64,000 bases of DNA, from NCBI RefSeq assembly GCF_002715865.1, contig NZ_CP017696.1:248001-312000 (forward strand), written 5' to 3'. Made by a program: the position numbers and the translations under genes. The DNA comes from Bifidobacterium asteroides DSM 20089. GTDB lineage: Bacteria > Actinomycetota > Actinomycetes > Actinomycetales > Bifidobacteriaceae. Positions 15,512-24,074 of this stretch are shown here, in pieces. The notes under the pieces were generated by a model. That model did no database searches. It saw only the letters and a program-made list of their open reading frames with translations, and was not told the origin of the DNA. Positions within the stretch are counted from its first letter, which is position 1. Each line of letters begins with the position of its first letter.

Positions 15512-16633
15512 ATGCCCGCAGGCAACGGGGGCAGGTCACGGTCCAAGCGCCCCTCCATGTTCGAGGTTGCCCGGCTGGCCGGGGTCTCCCATCAGACTGT
15601 GTCCAGGGTCATCAACAATTCCAAGGACGTTTCTCCCGCCACCCGGATCAAGGTCCAGCAGGCCATCAGGAAGCTGGGTTATCGACCCAGCAACTCTGCG
15701 CGGGCCCTGGCATCCAGCCGCAGCCGGACCATTGGGTTGGTGGCTGGCGGTGTCAGTCTCTTCGGTCCTGTCTCATCGATAACGGCCATCGAGACCGTGG
15801 CCCGTTCCCATGGTCTGTTCATGTCGGTCATGATGGTGGACGAGTCAGCCTGCACGCTTGCCGGATTCCAGGAGCTCTGCGGCACCTTCCTGGAGCAGAA
15901 TGTGGATGCCTTCATCTTTCTGACGCCCACCGACACCATGTTCCGGGCCGCCTGCCAGGTTGAGGTGAGCCAGCCCCGGGTCATCGTCACCTCGACGCAT
16001 GGGATCACCAGCGTCGAAGAGGCCCTGAGCCGCCGCCGGGGCGACGGCCGGATTGCCCTGACCGGAATCGATCAGTGGGGTGCAGTGCAGCGGCTGGCCC
16101 GGCTGCTGGTCTCCCGAGGCCATAGACGGGTGCTCTATATGGCCGGTCCTGCGCAATGGCGGGACGCCGCCACCCGACTGGCTTCCTGGAAGGTGGCCTG
16201 CGCCCGCTGCCGCATACGAACGGCTGTGGTCCACGCCCGCAGCTGGGAGGCTGGGGAGTCCTACACGCTGATGAACCACCTGATTGATCAGCGGGGGATG
16301 AGCGGCACCTCCCTGCCCTCAGCCGTGGTCACGGCCAACGACAACCAGGCCGTGGGTGTGGCCCGATCCCTGCAGGAGCACGGCATACGCATTCCCGGTG
16401 ACATCAGTCTGGTGGGCTTCGACGACGTTCCCACGGTAGACAACATGTTTCCGCCGCTGGCCACGGTTCGTCCCCGCTTTGAGGATCTGGGGGTGGCTAC
16501 CATGCGGCAGGTCCTGGCCCTTCTTCACCAGGGGCAGCCGGTGGAATTCCCGGTCACCCATCACGGTGTGGGGCTGATCCAGGCGGATGTGATTCAGCGT
16601 CGGTCCCTGGGCTACGCAGTCAAGCGCCTCTGA
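15512..16633 (+). CDS. LacI-family transcriptional regulator, probably of the arabinose genes
   Basis: 373 aa. N-terminal helix-turn-helix and hinge (SMFEVARLAGVSHQTVSRVI ... ALASSRSRTIGLVAGG), then a periplasmic-binding-protein-like effector domain with the usual late motifs TANDNQAVGVARSLQEHG and SLVGFDDVP. ATG 15512 follows AAGAAGG. It stands directly upstream of araB, and two near-palindromes that look like LacI-type operators lie between them (16681-16716). I therefore infer that it controls the arabinose genes and senses a sugar or sugar phosphate from that pathway. Note that only araB-N still follows that promoter because of the inversion. Confidence 0.85.
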   Translation: MPAGNGGRSRSKRPSMFEVARLAGVSHQTVSRVINNSKDVSPATRIKVQQAIRKLGYRPSNSARALASSRSRTIGLVAGGVSLFGPVSSITAIETVARSHGLFMSVMMVDESACTLAGFQELCGTFLEQNVDAFIFLTPTDTMFRAACQVEVSQPRVIVTSTHGITSVEEALSRRRGDGRIALTGIDQWGAVQRLARLLVSRGHRRVLYMAGPAQWRDAATRLASWKVACARCRIRTAVVHARSWEAGESYTLMNHLIDQRGMSGTSLPSAVVTANDNQAVGVARSLQEHGIRIPGDISLVGFDDVPTVDNMFPPLATVRPRFEDLGVATMRQVLALLHQGQPVEFPVTHHGVGLIQADVIQRRSLGYAVKRL

Positions 16634-16659
16634 CCACCGTCGGTCCGCATCCCGCGGGC

Positions 16660-16688
16660 TTGCCTGATGCTCGGGTCTCAGTTACAAT
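16660..16688 (+). promoter_or_regulatory. Promoter of araB
   Basis: -35 TTGCCT (16660-16665), 17-base spacer, -10 TACAAT (16683-16688). The -10 lies inside the first near-palindrome, which would allow steric repression. Confidence 0.7.
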
Positions 16689-16716
16689 CGTAACCAGACT
16701 ATGTGAGCGTTAACAT
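16681..16716. promoter_or_regulatory. Two candidate LacI-type operators
   Basis: GTTACAATCGTAAC (16681-16694) is a palindrome with one mismatched pair, and ATGTGAGCGTTAACAT (16701-16716) is an imperfect palindrome with a central CG, typical of LacI-family sites. They overlap the -10 and the presumed transcription start and are 20 bases apart centre to centre. Confidence 0.6.
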
Positions 16717-16735
16717 ATCAGGCAAAGGAGCGGAC

Positions 16736-18130
16736 ATGGTTGTTGGCGAACAAGGCGTCATCGTAAGCGAACTAAAGGAGGGCACGACCAGTCTGGGCAT
16801 CGAATTCGGCTCCACCCGCATCAAGGCTGTACTGATCGACCATGACTACCGGACGCTGGCCACCGGGGACGTCGAGTGGGAGAACCGGCTGGAGGACGGC
16901 CTCTGGACCTACTCCATGGACCAGATCCACCAGGGTCTGCAGGCGGCCTATGCGGCCATGGCCGAGGACGTCCGTCGCCGGTACGGGGTGACGCTGACCA
17001 AAATCGGCGCCATGGGGGTCTCGGCCATGATGCACGGCTACCTGGCCTTCGACAAGGATGGCCAGCTGCTGGTGCCCTTCCGCACCTGGCGCAACACCAA
17101 CACCCGCCAGGCACACGAGGAGCTTTCGCGGGTCTTCAAGATCAATATTCCCGAGCGCTGGTCCATCGCCCACCTCTACCAGGCCATCCTGAACGGCGAA
17201 GAGCATGTGCGGAAGGTGGCCTACATCACCACCCTGGCAGGCTACATGCACTGGAGGCTTTCCGGCCGCAAGGTCATCGGCATCGGCGATGCCTCGGGCA
17301 TGTTCCCCATCGACTCCTCCCGCAAGGAGTTCGACCAGGGCCTGCTGGACATCTTCTCCCGGTTGCCCCGTGTCCAGGCCCAGCCCTGGGACATCCACGA
17401 CCTGCTGCCCGAGCCATTGACCGCCGGCAGCGATGCGGGGGTACTGACCGCAGAAGGTGCCGCCCTGCTCGATCCCAGTGGTCGGCTGCAGCCGGGCGTG
17501 CCCATGGCCCCGCCCGAGGGCGACGCGGGAACCGGCATGGTGGCGACCAACGCGGTTCGTCCCCGCACCGGCAACGTGTCTGCAGGCACGTCCATCTTCG
17601 CCATGGTGGTTCTGGAGCATCCCCTGCGTGACTTCCACCCCGAGGTGGATCCGGTCACCACACCGGCTGGGGATCCGGCCGGCATGAGCCATGCCAACAA
17701 CTTCACCTCGGATCTGAACGCCTGGGTGGGGCTGTTCGGGGACTTCGCCAAGGCCGCCGGTCTGGATCTCAAGGGGGATGCGCTCTACGCCACCCTGTTC
17801 AACCAAGCGCTCCTTGGAGACAAGGATGCAGGCGGGCTGATCAACTACTGCTTCTATTCCGGGGAGTTCCTGGCTGGCCTGGAGGAGGGCCGGCCCGTCT
17901 TCGCCCGTGGCCCCGAGGGACGGATGACCCTGGCCAACTTCATGCGCGCCCAGCTCTTCTCGGCCTTCTCGCCGGTCACCATCGGCATGGATGTGATGAC
18001 CCGCCAGGAGCATGTCCAGGTGGACACCATGGTCGGGCACGGCGGCATCTTCGCCACCCCCAAGGTGGCCCAGCGGATCCTGGCTACCGACAAAGTAGGG
18101 ACAACGCAAACCGACAAGCCGAACATGTAA
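16736..18130 (+). pseudogene. araB: araB, N-terminal part of split FGGY sugar kinase (L-ribulokinase type)
   Basis: FGGY-family kinase, inferred to phosphorylate L-ribulose because araD and araA adjoin it. Intact N-terminal part: nucleotide-binding LGIEFGSTRIKAVLID, the MGVSAMMHGYL segment, GDASGMFPID, and the second-domain phosphate loop GNVSAGTSIFAM. Start ATG 16736 has AAAGGAG five bases upstream. True homology ends at codon 451 (RILAT, to 18088); the last 13 codons (DKVGTTQTDKPNM) are foreign and run to a chance stop. The missing C-terminus lies on the other strand at 20486-20750. Without the C-terminal hinge helices the 464-aa product is probably inactive, unless the two parts assemble. 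Confidence 0.85.
18085..18089. other. Left inversion breakpoint in araB
   Basis: The 5 bases TACCG here recur inverted (CGGTA) at 20746-20750. Flanking bases on either side do not match, so the inverted match is 5 bp only. Joining araB-N up to 18089 with the - strand from 20745 restores the frame RILATAFNAPI. Confidence 0.8.
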
Positions 18131-18167
18131 AGGCCCCGCCACTTATACAGCGGCAGGGCCTTGTTAT
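18130..18167. terminator. Bidirectional terminator between araB-N and araA
   Basis: AAGGCCCCGCC pairs with GGCAGGGCCTT around ACTTATACAGC. T-rich bases follow on + (TTGTTATCTTT), and the - strand continues with a short T-run. It lies next to the araA 3' end and was probably the original end of the ara operon, carried along in the inversion. Confidence 0.75.
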
Positions 18168-18185
18168 CTTTCCTGGAACAGGCGA

Positions 18186-19700
18186 TCAGTGCCTGTTATC
18201 CAGCCGATGGTAGAGTTCGGCTGCACGCAGGTCGGCCTCGAAACGCCGAGGTTCGGTGTTTTCGTCTATGACGGCCAGTTCCACGCCAGCCATGCGGGCG
18301 AAGTCCTCCCAGGCCTCACGACCCACGGTGGTGGTCATGCAGGTATGGTGGGCCGCGCCGGCGCGCAACCAGCATTCAGCCGAAACCTTGAGCGATGGCC
18401 GGGGCTTCCAGAGAGCGCGTGCCACAGGCAGCTTGGCCAGGGACCCGCCGGGCTCGACCACATCCACCACATTCATGACCAGGCGGAAACGCTCGCGTAC
18501 ATCCGCCAGGGAGACGACCACAGCATCACTGCAGGGGGTGGCCGTGAAGACCAGACGCACCGGGTCCTCCCTGTCGCCTATGGACAGGGGGTGGATCTCC
18601 AGGCGGGGCCGTCCCTCGGTCAGCAGCGTGGGCGAGACCTCCAGCATGTGGGCGCCCATGATCTCCTCATGGCCTGGCACGAAGTTGTAGGAATAGTCCT
18701 CCATGAGCGAGCAGCCGCCCTTGAGCCCATAGCCCATGACGTTGCCGATCCGGATCAGAACCGAGGTCTTCCAGTCACCCTCTGCCGAGAATCCGTACCC
18801 GTCAGCCATCAGCCGCTGGGCTCCCACGCCGGGCAGCTGACGCAGGCCTCCCAGATCCTGGAAGTTGTCAACGGCGGCAGTGGCGCCCACCTCTTCCATC
18901 ATGGCCCGCATGCCGAGCTCCTCGCGGGCGGCCACCACAAGGGAGTCGTACCGGGAGTCCAGAAGTTCGGGAGCCACCTCATAGCTGCGCTTGTAGTCCT
19001 CTATCAGATCCTTGACCTGGTCGTCGGTGACGGCGTTCACATGGCCCACCAGTTCGTTGACCGGCCAGGTGTTGACGGAGACGCCGAAGACCCTCTCGGC
19101 CTCGGTCTTGTCGCCCTCGGTGACGGCGACGTCGCGCATGTTGTCGCCCCAGCGGCAGACCTTCATGTTGTTGGCGGCATCCCAACCGGCGCAGGCGCGC
19201 GCCCAGACGCCGATCTTGTCGGCAACCTCGGGGTCGGCGTAGTGGCCGACCACGATCTTGCGCGGGATTCCCAGCCTGGTCAGGATGTAGCCGAACTCAC
19301 GGTCGCCATGGGCCGACTGGTTCAGGTTCATGAAGTCCATGTCGATGGTGTCCCAGGGGATCTCCACATGATGCTGGGTGTTCAGTTGCAGGAGAGGCTT
19401 GCGCAGCTTCTCCAGACCCCTGATCCACATCTTGGCAGGACTGAAGGTGTGCATCCAGGCCACCACGCCGATGCAGGCCGGGTTCGACGAGGCATCGACC
19501 ATGAAGTTCAGGATGGAATCCGAATCCTTCAGCGTGGGCTTCAAGACCAGCTTGACCGGGATCCTACCCGAGTCGTTGAGCGACTGGGCGATGTCCGCCG
19601 CCTGGACGCCCACCTGGCGCAGGGTCTCCTCGCCGTATAGGTCCTGCGAACCAACGGCGAACCAAAGCTCCTTGCCCTCAAAGGGATTTTTCATGCTCAT
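18186..19700 (-). CDS. araA: L-arabinose isomerase
   Basis: Converts L-arabinose to L-ribulose, the first step of arabinose use. 504 aa, the usual family length. Visible: N-terminal [26 protein letters not shown], the metal/substrate region with [17 protein letters not shown], and [18 protein letters not shown] near the C-terminus. Start ATG 19700 has AAAGGAG five bases upstream; ATG 19694 is less well spaced. Follows araD by 28 bases on the same strand. It now runs against araB-N, so it has lost the araB promoter. Confidence 0.96.
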   Translation of the reverse strand: MSMKNPFEGKELWFAVGSQDLYGEETLRQVGVQAADIAQSLNDSGRIPVKLVLKPTLKDSDSILNFMVDASSNPACIGVVAWMHTFSPAKMWIRGLEKLRKPLLQLNTQHHVEIPWDTIDMDFMNLNQSAHGDREFGYILTRLGIPRKIVVGHYADPEVADKIGVWARACAGWDAANNMKVCRWGDNMRDVAVTEGDKTEAERVFGVSVNTWPVNELVGHVNAVTDDQVKDLIEDYKRSYEVAPELLDSRYDSLVVAAREELGMRAMMEEVGATAAVDNFQDLGGLRQLPGVGAQRLMADGYGFSAEGDWKTSVLIRIGNVMGYGLKGGCSLMEDYSYNFVPGHEEIMGAHMLEVSPTLLTEGRPRLEIHPLSIGDREDPVRLVFTATPCSDAVVVSLADVRERFRLVMNVVDVVEPGGSLAKLPVARALWKPRPSLKVSAECWLRAGAAHHTCMTTTVGREAWEDFARMAGVELAVIDENTEPRRFEADLRAAELYHRLDNRH

Positions 19701-19728
19701 ACTTGCTCCTTTGCTTATGCTTTACGGC

Positions 19729-20421
19729 TCAGTGCTGGCCGTAGACGTGCTGGTACCGGTCGTTGAGCTTGGCTATATCGGCCGGATCAATGGGCTTGGG
19801 CGTGCCGATCTGCTCAGCCGCCCAGACCGTGTGGGCCACCTCCTCGGTCATGGCCGCCGCCTTGACGGCAGCCTCGGCATCGGCCCCCACGGTGAAGGGC
19901 CCATGGTTGCGCATGAGCACGGCCGGGCAGCCCGGATGATCCTTTAAGGTATCGACCACGCCCTTGCCGATGGCCTCGGAGCCAATCAGCTCGAAGGGAC
20001 CCACCGGCACGGGGCCGCCAAACTCGTCGCCCATCATGGTCAGCACGCAGGGGATGTCCCTGCCCGTGGCCGCCCAGGCGGTGGCATAGGTGGAGTGGGT
20101 GTGGACCACGCCATAGACCTCGGGCATGTGCCGGTAGATATAAGCGTGGGATAGTGTGTCCGAAGAGGGAGCCTCAGTACCATCCACCACATTGCCATCC
20201 AGATCGGTGACCACCATGGATCCCGGGGTCAGATGCTCATAGCGCACCCCCGAGGGCTTGATGACCATCAGATCAGCGGAGCGCAAACGCTGCGAGACGT
20301 TGCCCGCCGTCCAAACCACCAGATTCCACCTGGTCAGCTGCGCATGCAGGGTGGCCACCTGCTCGCGCACCAGTTTCACCTCATCGCGCACCTCGGGCGA
20401 ATAATCAGCCAAGGACACCAT
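19729..20421 (-). CDS. araD: L-ribulose-5-phosphate 4-epimerase
   Basis: Converts L-ribulose-5-phosphate to D-xylulose-5-phosphate, the entry point to the phosphoketolase pathway. 230 aa, a zinc-dependent class II aldolase fold. Seen: NVSQRL, the zinc-binding HTHSTYATAW, and RNHGPFTVG. Start ATG 20421 with AAAAGGAG six bases upstream. Between araB-C (65 bases upstream) and araA, the order expected for an araBDA operon read on this strand. Confidence 0.95.
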   Translation of the reverse strand: MVSLADYSPEVRDEVKLVREQVATLHAQLTRWNLVVWTAGNVSQRLRSADLMVIKPSGVRYEHLTPGSMVVTDLDGNVVDGTEAPSSDTLSHAYIYRHMPEVYGVVHTHSTYATAWAATGRDIPCVLTMMGDEFGGPVPVGPFELIGSEAIGKGVVDTLKDHPGCPAVLMRNHGPFTVGADAEAAVKAAAMTEEVAHTVWAAEQIGTPKPIDPADIAKLNDRYQHVYGQH

Positions 20422-20485
20422 CAGCAACTCCTTTTCCCGGCCCGATCACGCTGATCCGGCCGCTTGACGTTTTCAGCTCTCGTCC

Positions 20486-20750
20486 TCATCCCTGCAGGGG
20501 GATGGTCTTCACAGCCGCCTGCTCGATGGGCAGACCCTTGGTGAAGCGGTCGAAGAAGGTTCTGAAGCCCTTCACGTCGGCCGGGTCCGGCTGTTCTGTT
20601 GTAGACTGAACGCCCGCGAATACATTGGCATCCAGATAGTCGGCCAGGGTCTGGTCGGCATGACCCAGGTAGTCGGCCAGCACGGCCATCCCCCAGGCAC
20701 CTCCTTCCACAGCGGTGGACATGACCTTGATGGGGGCATTGAAGGCGGTA
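20486..20750 (-). pseudogene. araB: araB, detached C-terminal part of the FGGY kinase
   Basis: The frame reads TAFNAPIKVMSTAVEGGAWG, then MAVLADYLGHADQTLADYLD and on to a stop at 20486. This is the last 87 codons of an FGGY kinase, with the conserved EGGAWGMA helix. Upstream in the same frame, beyond the TACCG at 20750, the translation is unrelated sequence that overlaps the pilin start region. It fits exactly, in frame, onto codon 451 of the araB-N fragment, giving 537 codons. It has no start codon or ribosome binding site of its own at the junction. Confidence 0.88.
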
Positions 20751-20893
20751 CAGTGATGATTAGGCAATGGGAACAGTGGCATGTCCCAAAGTTGACATAT
20801 TGCCCACCCCCCTGAGTCGGGGAAGTGATCGGTTGGGGAGGCGAAGATGTGCCTGGCCATCCTGTGCCTATTAACAAAGAAGGGAATGCGTGC

Positions 20894-22870
20894 ATGCACA
20901 TGCAACGAGATAATGAAGGGATAAGGCTCCCTAAGCTTTTAGGCTTGGCGGTTGCCGGAGCGACGCTCCTGGCGGGCATGGTCGTTTTGCCAGCCACCCA
21001 GGCTTCTGCCGATGAAAACTATGGATTCACTAGTGAAGATAACTTTGTGCCCGGTGCCCTGGACGCTACCAAGGTGCCTCAGTTAACGGTCACCAAGTAT
21101 CTGTCTCTGGCTGATGGGTATGCGCCCACCGGCTCAGCTAAAGATGCCGACACGTTGAACGGCAACCATGATCTCACTCCTGCCCAGGGCATCCTGTTTA
21201 ATGTTAAAGAGGTTGTGCCGAAATCAGGTAAGAACCTAGCTGATATCGATGCAAACGACCCAAACACTTGGGATGCCAAGTACACCGATTCCAGCAAGAA
21301 TTTTGCTGGTATCACCGATGGTCATGGTGTCATTAGTACGTGGTACCAAAGCGATGAGAACGGGAAGCCGACTGCGACGGAAGCAGCTTTCCCGGCAGGT
21401 CCCAACCATTACTATGTTCTGATCGAGAATACCGCTAATTCACCAGCTTTCGATACCAATAACAAGCATGGGATTGATCAGAACAAGTACAAGACTGCTG
21501 CAAACTCTTTCTTTGGTCTGCCCTATGCAACTAATGGATCGGATTCAAACCAGACTCGTGGTTTTATCTACCACCTTCACCTGTATCCAAAGAATGTCAA
21601 TACGCAATCTTTCGCTAAGACTGTGCAGAGCATTAAGGGTGCTGACGGCAACGTTAAGACTCAAACAACGGCGGTTGCCGGTGATACGATCACTTACAAG
21701 CTGTCTCAGAAGCTCTACAAAGATACCACTCCCCACAAGAATGATGGTAAGCTCGACGTCTCGGAGCTGAAGGGTGAGGGCAAGGATGTACGGCTCGCCG
21801 ATCGTATGTCAAGCTCGCTGAAGGGTGATCCAAACACCGTCAAGGCTGTCATTCATGATAGTGCCGGAAATTCGGTGGATTTAGCCGCTGCTGATTTCAG
21901 TAAGGATGTCGCTACTAATACGAATCCCGCTCGTCTGAACGATCCTACAAAGAAGATGTTTGCGGATGCGCCCACGAGTGACGTGACTTACTGGGTATTT
22001 GACTTCTTTACCGCTTCCGGCGTTACGAAAGCTCAGAGTGTCGGAACATCGGTTATGGAGCTGGAGGTCACCTATGATGCATTGGTGACTGGCAACGGTG
22101 ATTCCACAGGTACTGGTGGTGTGGTTAACGATGCCGCATCAGACTACAGCGAGAACACGAACAGCGATGGTACGTCGAAGGATCCTGAACAAGATCATAC
22201 AAATGTGACTAATGCTGTAATTGCTTTTGGTTCTGTTCAGAATAAGAAGACCAATTATGCAGCATTGCCGGGCACTGAGTATCGTCTGGTTCAGAACGCT
22301 GATTCTATTGACAAGTATCTGGCTTCGGATGGTAAGTTCTATGCTGAAGGTGACGCTCCAGCAGGTGTCCAGGTTTACAAGGCTACGGCCAATAATAAAG
22401 GTCTGGTATCCTTTGCGGCCCTGCCCATCTTTGGAACTGGGGCAGGAAGAGCAGCTGATAAGACTGTACAGAGTGTAAACTGGATGTTGGTTGAGACCAA
22501 GACTCCGACGGATTGGCGCAATCCTGGTATCCCCTTCGAAAAGATTACTTATGGGGATACAGGTTTAACTGAGGCTCAGATTGTTGAGAAGTATGGTCGT
22601 AATGCAACTCTTACGCCAGATTATCAGCAGTTGAACTTTGGTAAGTTCGAAGCTCCTGTGGGTGAAATGCCGGAAGGCAACAAGATGGTATTCAACCACG
22701 ATGCTGTCGTCAGGTATTTGGCTCACTATAAGACAACTGACAGCGATTCACCATTGGCCTTGCCTCTAACCGGTGGTCGTGGCATCCTGCTGCTGCTTGT
22801 TGTCGGCGCACTGATCATGGGTGGTGCTCTCTATGCCCGCAATCGGCGCAATAACGCCGCCCGGGCCTGA
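20894..22870 (+). CDS. Major (backbone) pilin of a sortase-dependent pilus
   Basis: 658 aa. Signal peptide about residues 15-40 (ending near TQASA). Then N-terminal pilin modules with a pilin-like motif FIYHLHLYPK (candidate cross-link lysine about 233). A D2-type fimbrial domain follows, then a SpaA/CNA-B-like domain ending with an E-box-like VETKTPTDW (about 532-540). The sorting signal LPLTG is at 623-627, before a hydrophobic helix and the tail RNRRNNAARA. The lysine motif, E-box and LPXTG together define shaft pilins polymerised by class C sortase. Start ATG 20894 follows AAGAAGGGA; ATG 20900 is possible. It is AT-richer than the flanking housekeeping genes, consistent with horizontal origin. 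It is followed by a terminator, then a minor pilin and the sortase. Confidence 0.88.
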   Translation: MHMQRDNEGIRLPKLLGLAVAGATLLAGMVVLPATQASADENYGFTSEDNFVPGALDATKVPQLTVTKYLSLADGYAPTGSAKDADTLNGNHDLTPAQGILFNVKEVVPKSGKNLADIDANDPNTWDAKYTDSSKNFAGITDGHGVISTWYQSDENGKPTATEAAFPAGPNHYYVLIENTANSPAFDTNNKHGIDQNKYKTAANSFFGLPYATNGSDSNQTRGFIYHLHLYPKNVNTQSFAKTVQSIKGADGNVKTQTTAVAGDTITYKLSQKLYKDTTPHKNDGKLDVSELKGEGKDVRLADRMSSSLKGDPNTVKAVIHDSAGNSVDLAAADFSKDVATNTNPARLNDPTKKMFADAPTSDVTYWVFDFFTASGVTKAQSVGTSVMELEVTYDALVTGNGDSTGTGGVVNDAASDYSENTNSDGTSKDPEQDHTNVTNAVIAFGSVQNKKTNYAALPGTEYRLVQNADSIDKYLASDGKFYAEGDAPAGVQVYKATANNKGLVSFAALPIFGTGAGRAADKTVQSVNWMLVETKTPTDWRNPGIPFEKITYGDTGLTEAQIVEKYGRNATLTPDYQQLNFGKFEAPVGEMPEGNKMVFNHDAVVRYLAHYKTTDSDSPLALPLTGGRGILLLLVVGALIMGGALYARNRRNNAARA

Positions 22871-22908
22871 TGATCACGGTCACATCAAGAATCATGTGAG
22901 GTGACCCG

Positions 22909-22945
22909 ATGGCGGACGGTTCCTCCGTGGATCGTCCGCCATTTT
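22909..22945 (+). terminator. Terminator after the backbone pilin
   Basis: ATGGCGGAC (22909-22917) pairs perfectly with GTCCGCCAT (22934-22942), followed by TTTT. It would limit read-through into the minor pilin and sortase, giving excess shaft subunit. Confidence 0.85.
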
Positions 22946-23065
22946 CATACGGATCGTTGAGATATTCTTCGGTTCGCACATGTCGGGACACTGGTTCGGT
23001 TTCATTTGGATTAGCGAATCCGACGCAACCACGTCGTCGAAAGGCGGCCTTGGAAGGGAAGGTTT

Positions 23066-23917
23066 ATGAAGGGAATTGCCTTGCCGAAATGCCTCACCCA
23101 CCGGGTCTTGCCCTGTCTGATTGCGGTCTTGGCCTGCTTAGGCCTTTCCGTTTTCGATATGACGCCGGCGGCAGAGGCGGCGACGGTCAACCCGACCCTG
23201 ACGGTGCAACTCAAGAGAGGACCTTCAGGTCAAGGAGATCAGAAAGACATCCTACCGAGTTCTCCTGTATCGGCTGGGGCTGGGTACGTCTTTCGTGCCC
23301 TAAGATTGGATGCAGGTACTCTGAAGAGCCGGGTGGAGGCATTAGACCATAATCCTGGCGCTGATAAGGCACAAGCGGCCATCAGTAATGAGGTGGCAGC
23401 CAACCCAGATGCTTTCAAGGACAAGACGCAACCCGCTGAATACTATGGTGTCTCTGATCAAGAAGGCACTATAACCAACGCATCAGAAGACAAATCACAA
23501 GGTGTTTGGCTTACAGGAGCTCACCTCGATTTAGAGGCACCCAGCCTGACAGGCGGAAGTCCGGCTGTTTTTGATGGCGACTACTTCAACGCCTCATACT
23601 GGCTGGTCACTATGGTAGCCACACCCAACAATGCAAAGGTGAAAGCCGATCCTGTGGTCGTGCAGTTGCCGCTCTACCGTGAGCAGGGTGAGGTCCATCC
23701 GCTTTATGATGTGACTATAAGTCCCAAGCTTGTGGATGTACCTCAAGACGTGCCTCAGGATGTGTCTCAGGTCGTGCCAGTCGTGCGACCAGGATCAGGA
23801 AAGCTTGCAGCTACTGGTGTATCCATGGTAGCGCCTGTCATTTTGCTTACGATTCTGGCCATGATGGGTCTCTACTTGGCGGTAGTCGCGCGATCCTGGA
23901 ACAGAGATGAGCGCTAG
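23066..23917 (+). CDS. Putative minor pilin / small sortase substrate
   Basis: 283 aa with no strong family match by eye. N-terminal signal peptide (residues about 10-38, ending near AEAA). The middle domain contains a FNASYWLVTMVATP segment, and a Pro/Val/Asp-rich linker follows (VDVPQDVPQDVSQVVPVV). The sorting signal is LAATG (247-251), with a hydrophobic helix and the basic tail RSWNRDER. Its place between the shaft pilin and the class C sortase makes a minor (base or tip) pilin the best reading. It is much smaller than the usual large tip adhesins, so a base or anchoring subunit is more likely. The LAXTG-type motif differs from the shaft pilin LPLTG. Confidence 0.7.
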   Translation: MKGIALPKCLTHRVLPCLIAVLACLGLSVFDMTPAAEAATVNPTLTVQLKRGPSGQGDQKDILPSSPVSAGAGYVFRALRLDAGTLKSRVEALDHNPGADKAQAAISNEVAANPDAFKDKTQPAEYYGVSDQEGTITNASEDKSQGVWLTGAHLDLEAPSLTGGSPAVFDGDYFNASYWLVTMVATPNNAKVKADPVVVQLPLYREQGEVHPLYDVTISPKLVDVPQDVPQDVSQVVPVVRPGSGKLAATGVSMVAPVILLTILAMMGLYLAVVARSWNRDER

Positions 23918-23983
23918 GCATACTCATGGCCATGTCGGTGTGATGCCATCAACTGGCGTCAAAGGCATCTGTGAGGGTGTATT

Positions 23984-24019
23984 AAGGCCGGCGGCATCGT
24001 ACAGGTGCCGCCGGCCTTT
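23984..24019 (+). terminator. Terminator after the minor pilin
   Basis: AAGGCCGGCGGCA pairs with TGCCGCCGGCCTT across ATCGTACAGG, followed by TTGT. A strong stem; the sortase gene begins 56 bases later. Confidence 0.85.
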
Positions 24020-24074
24020 GTATGCCAAGGCCTATAACTGGACTATTTGAAGCGGAGCACAAGGAGGGCTATAG

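Noticed and set aside
18085-20750. TACCG at both breakpoints as the target-site duplication of an insertion element
   Set aside because: No transposase, no terminal inverted repeats at either junction, and the araB-C piece is on the opposite strand, which simple insertion cannot give. A past element cannot be ruled out.
20792-20820. TTGACA at 20792 as the -35 of the pilin gene
   Set aside because: No -10-like hexamer at 16-18 bases; the spacing region is C/G-rich.
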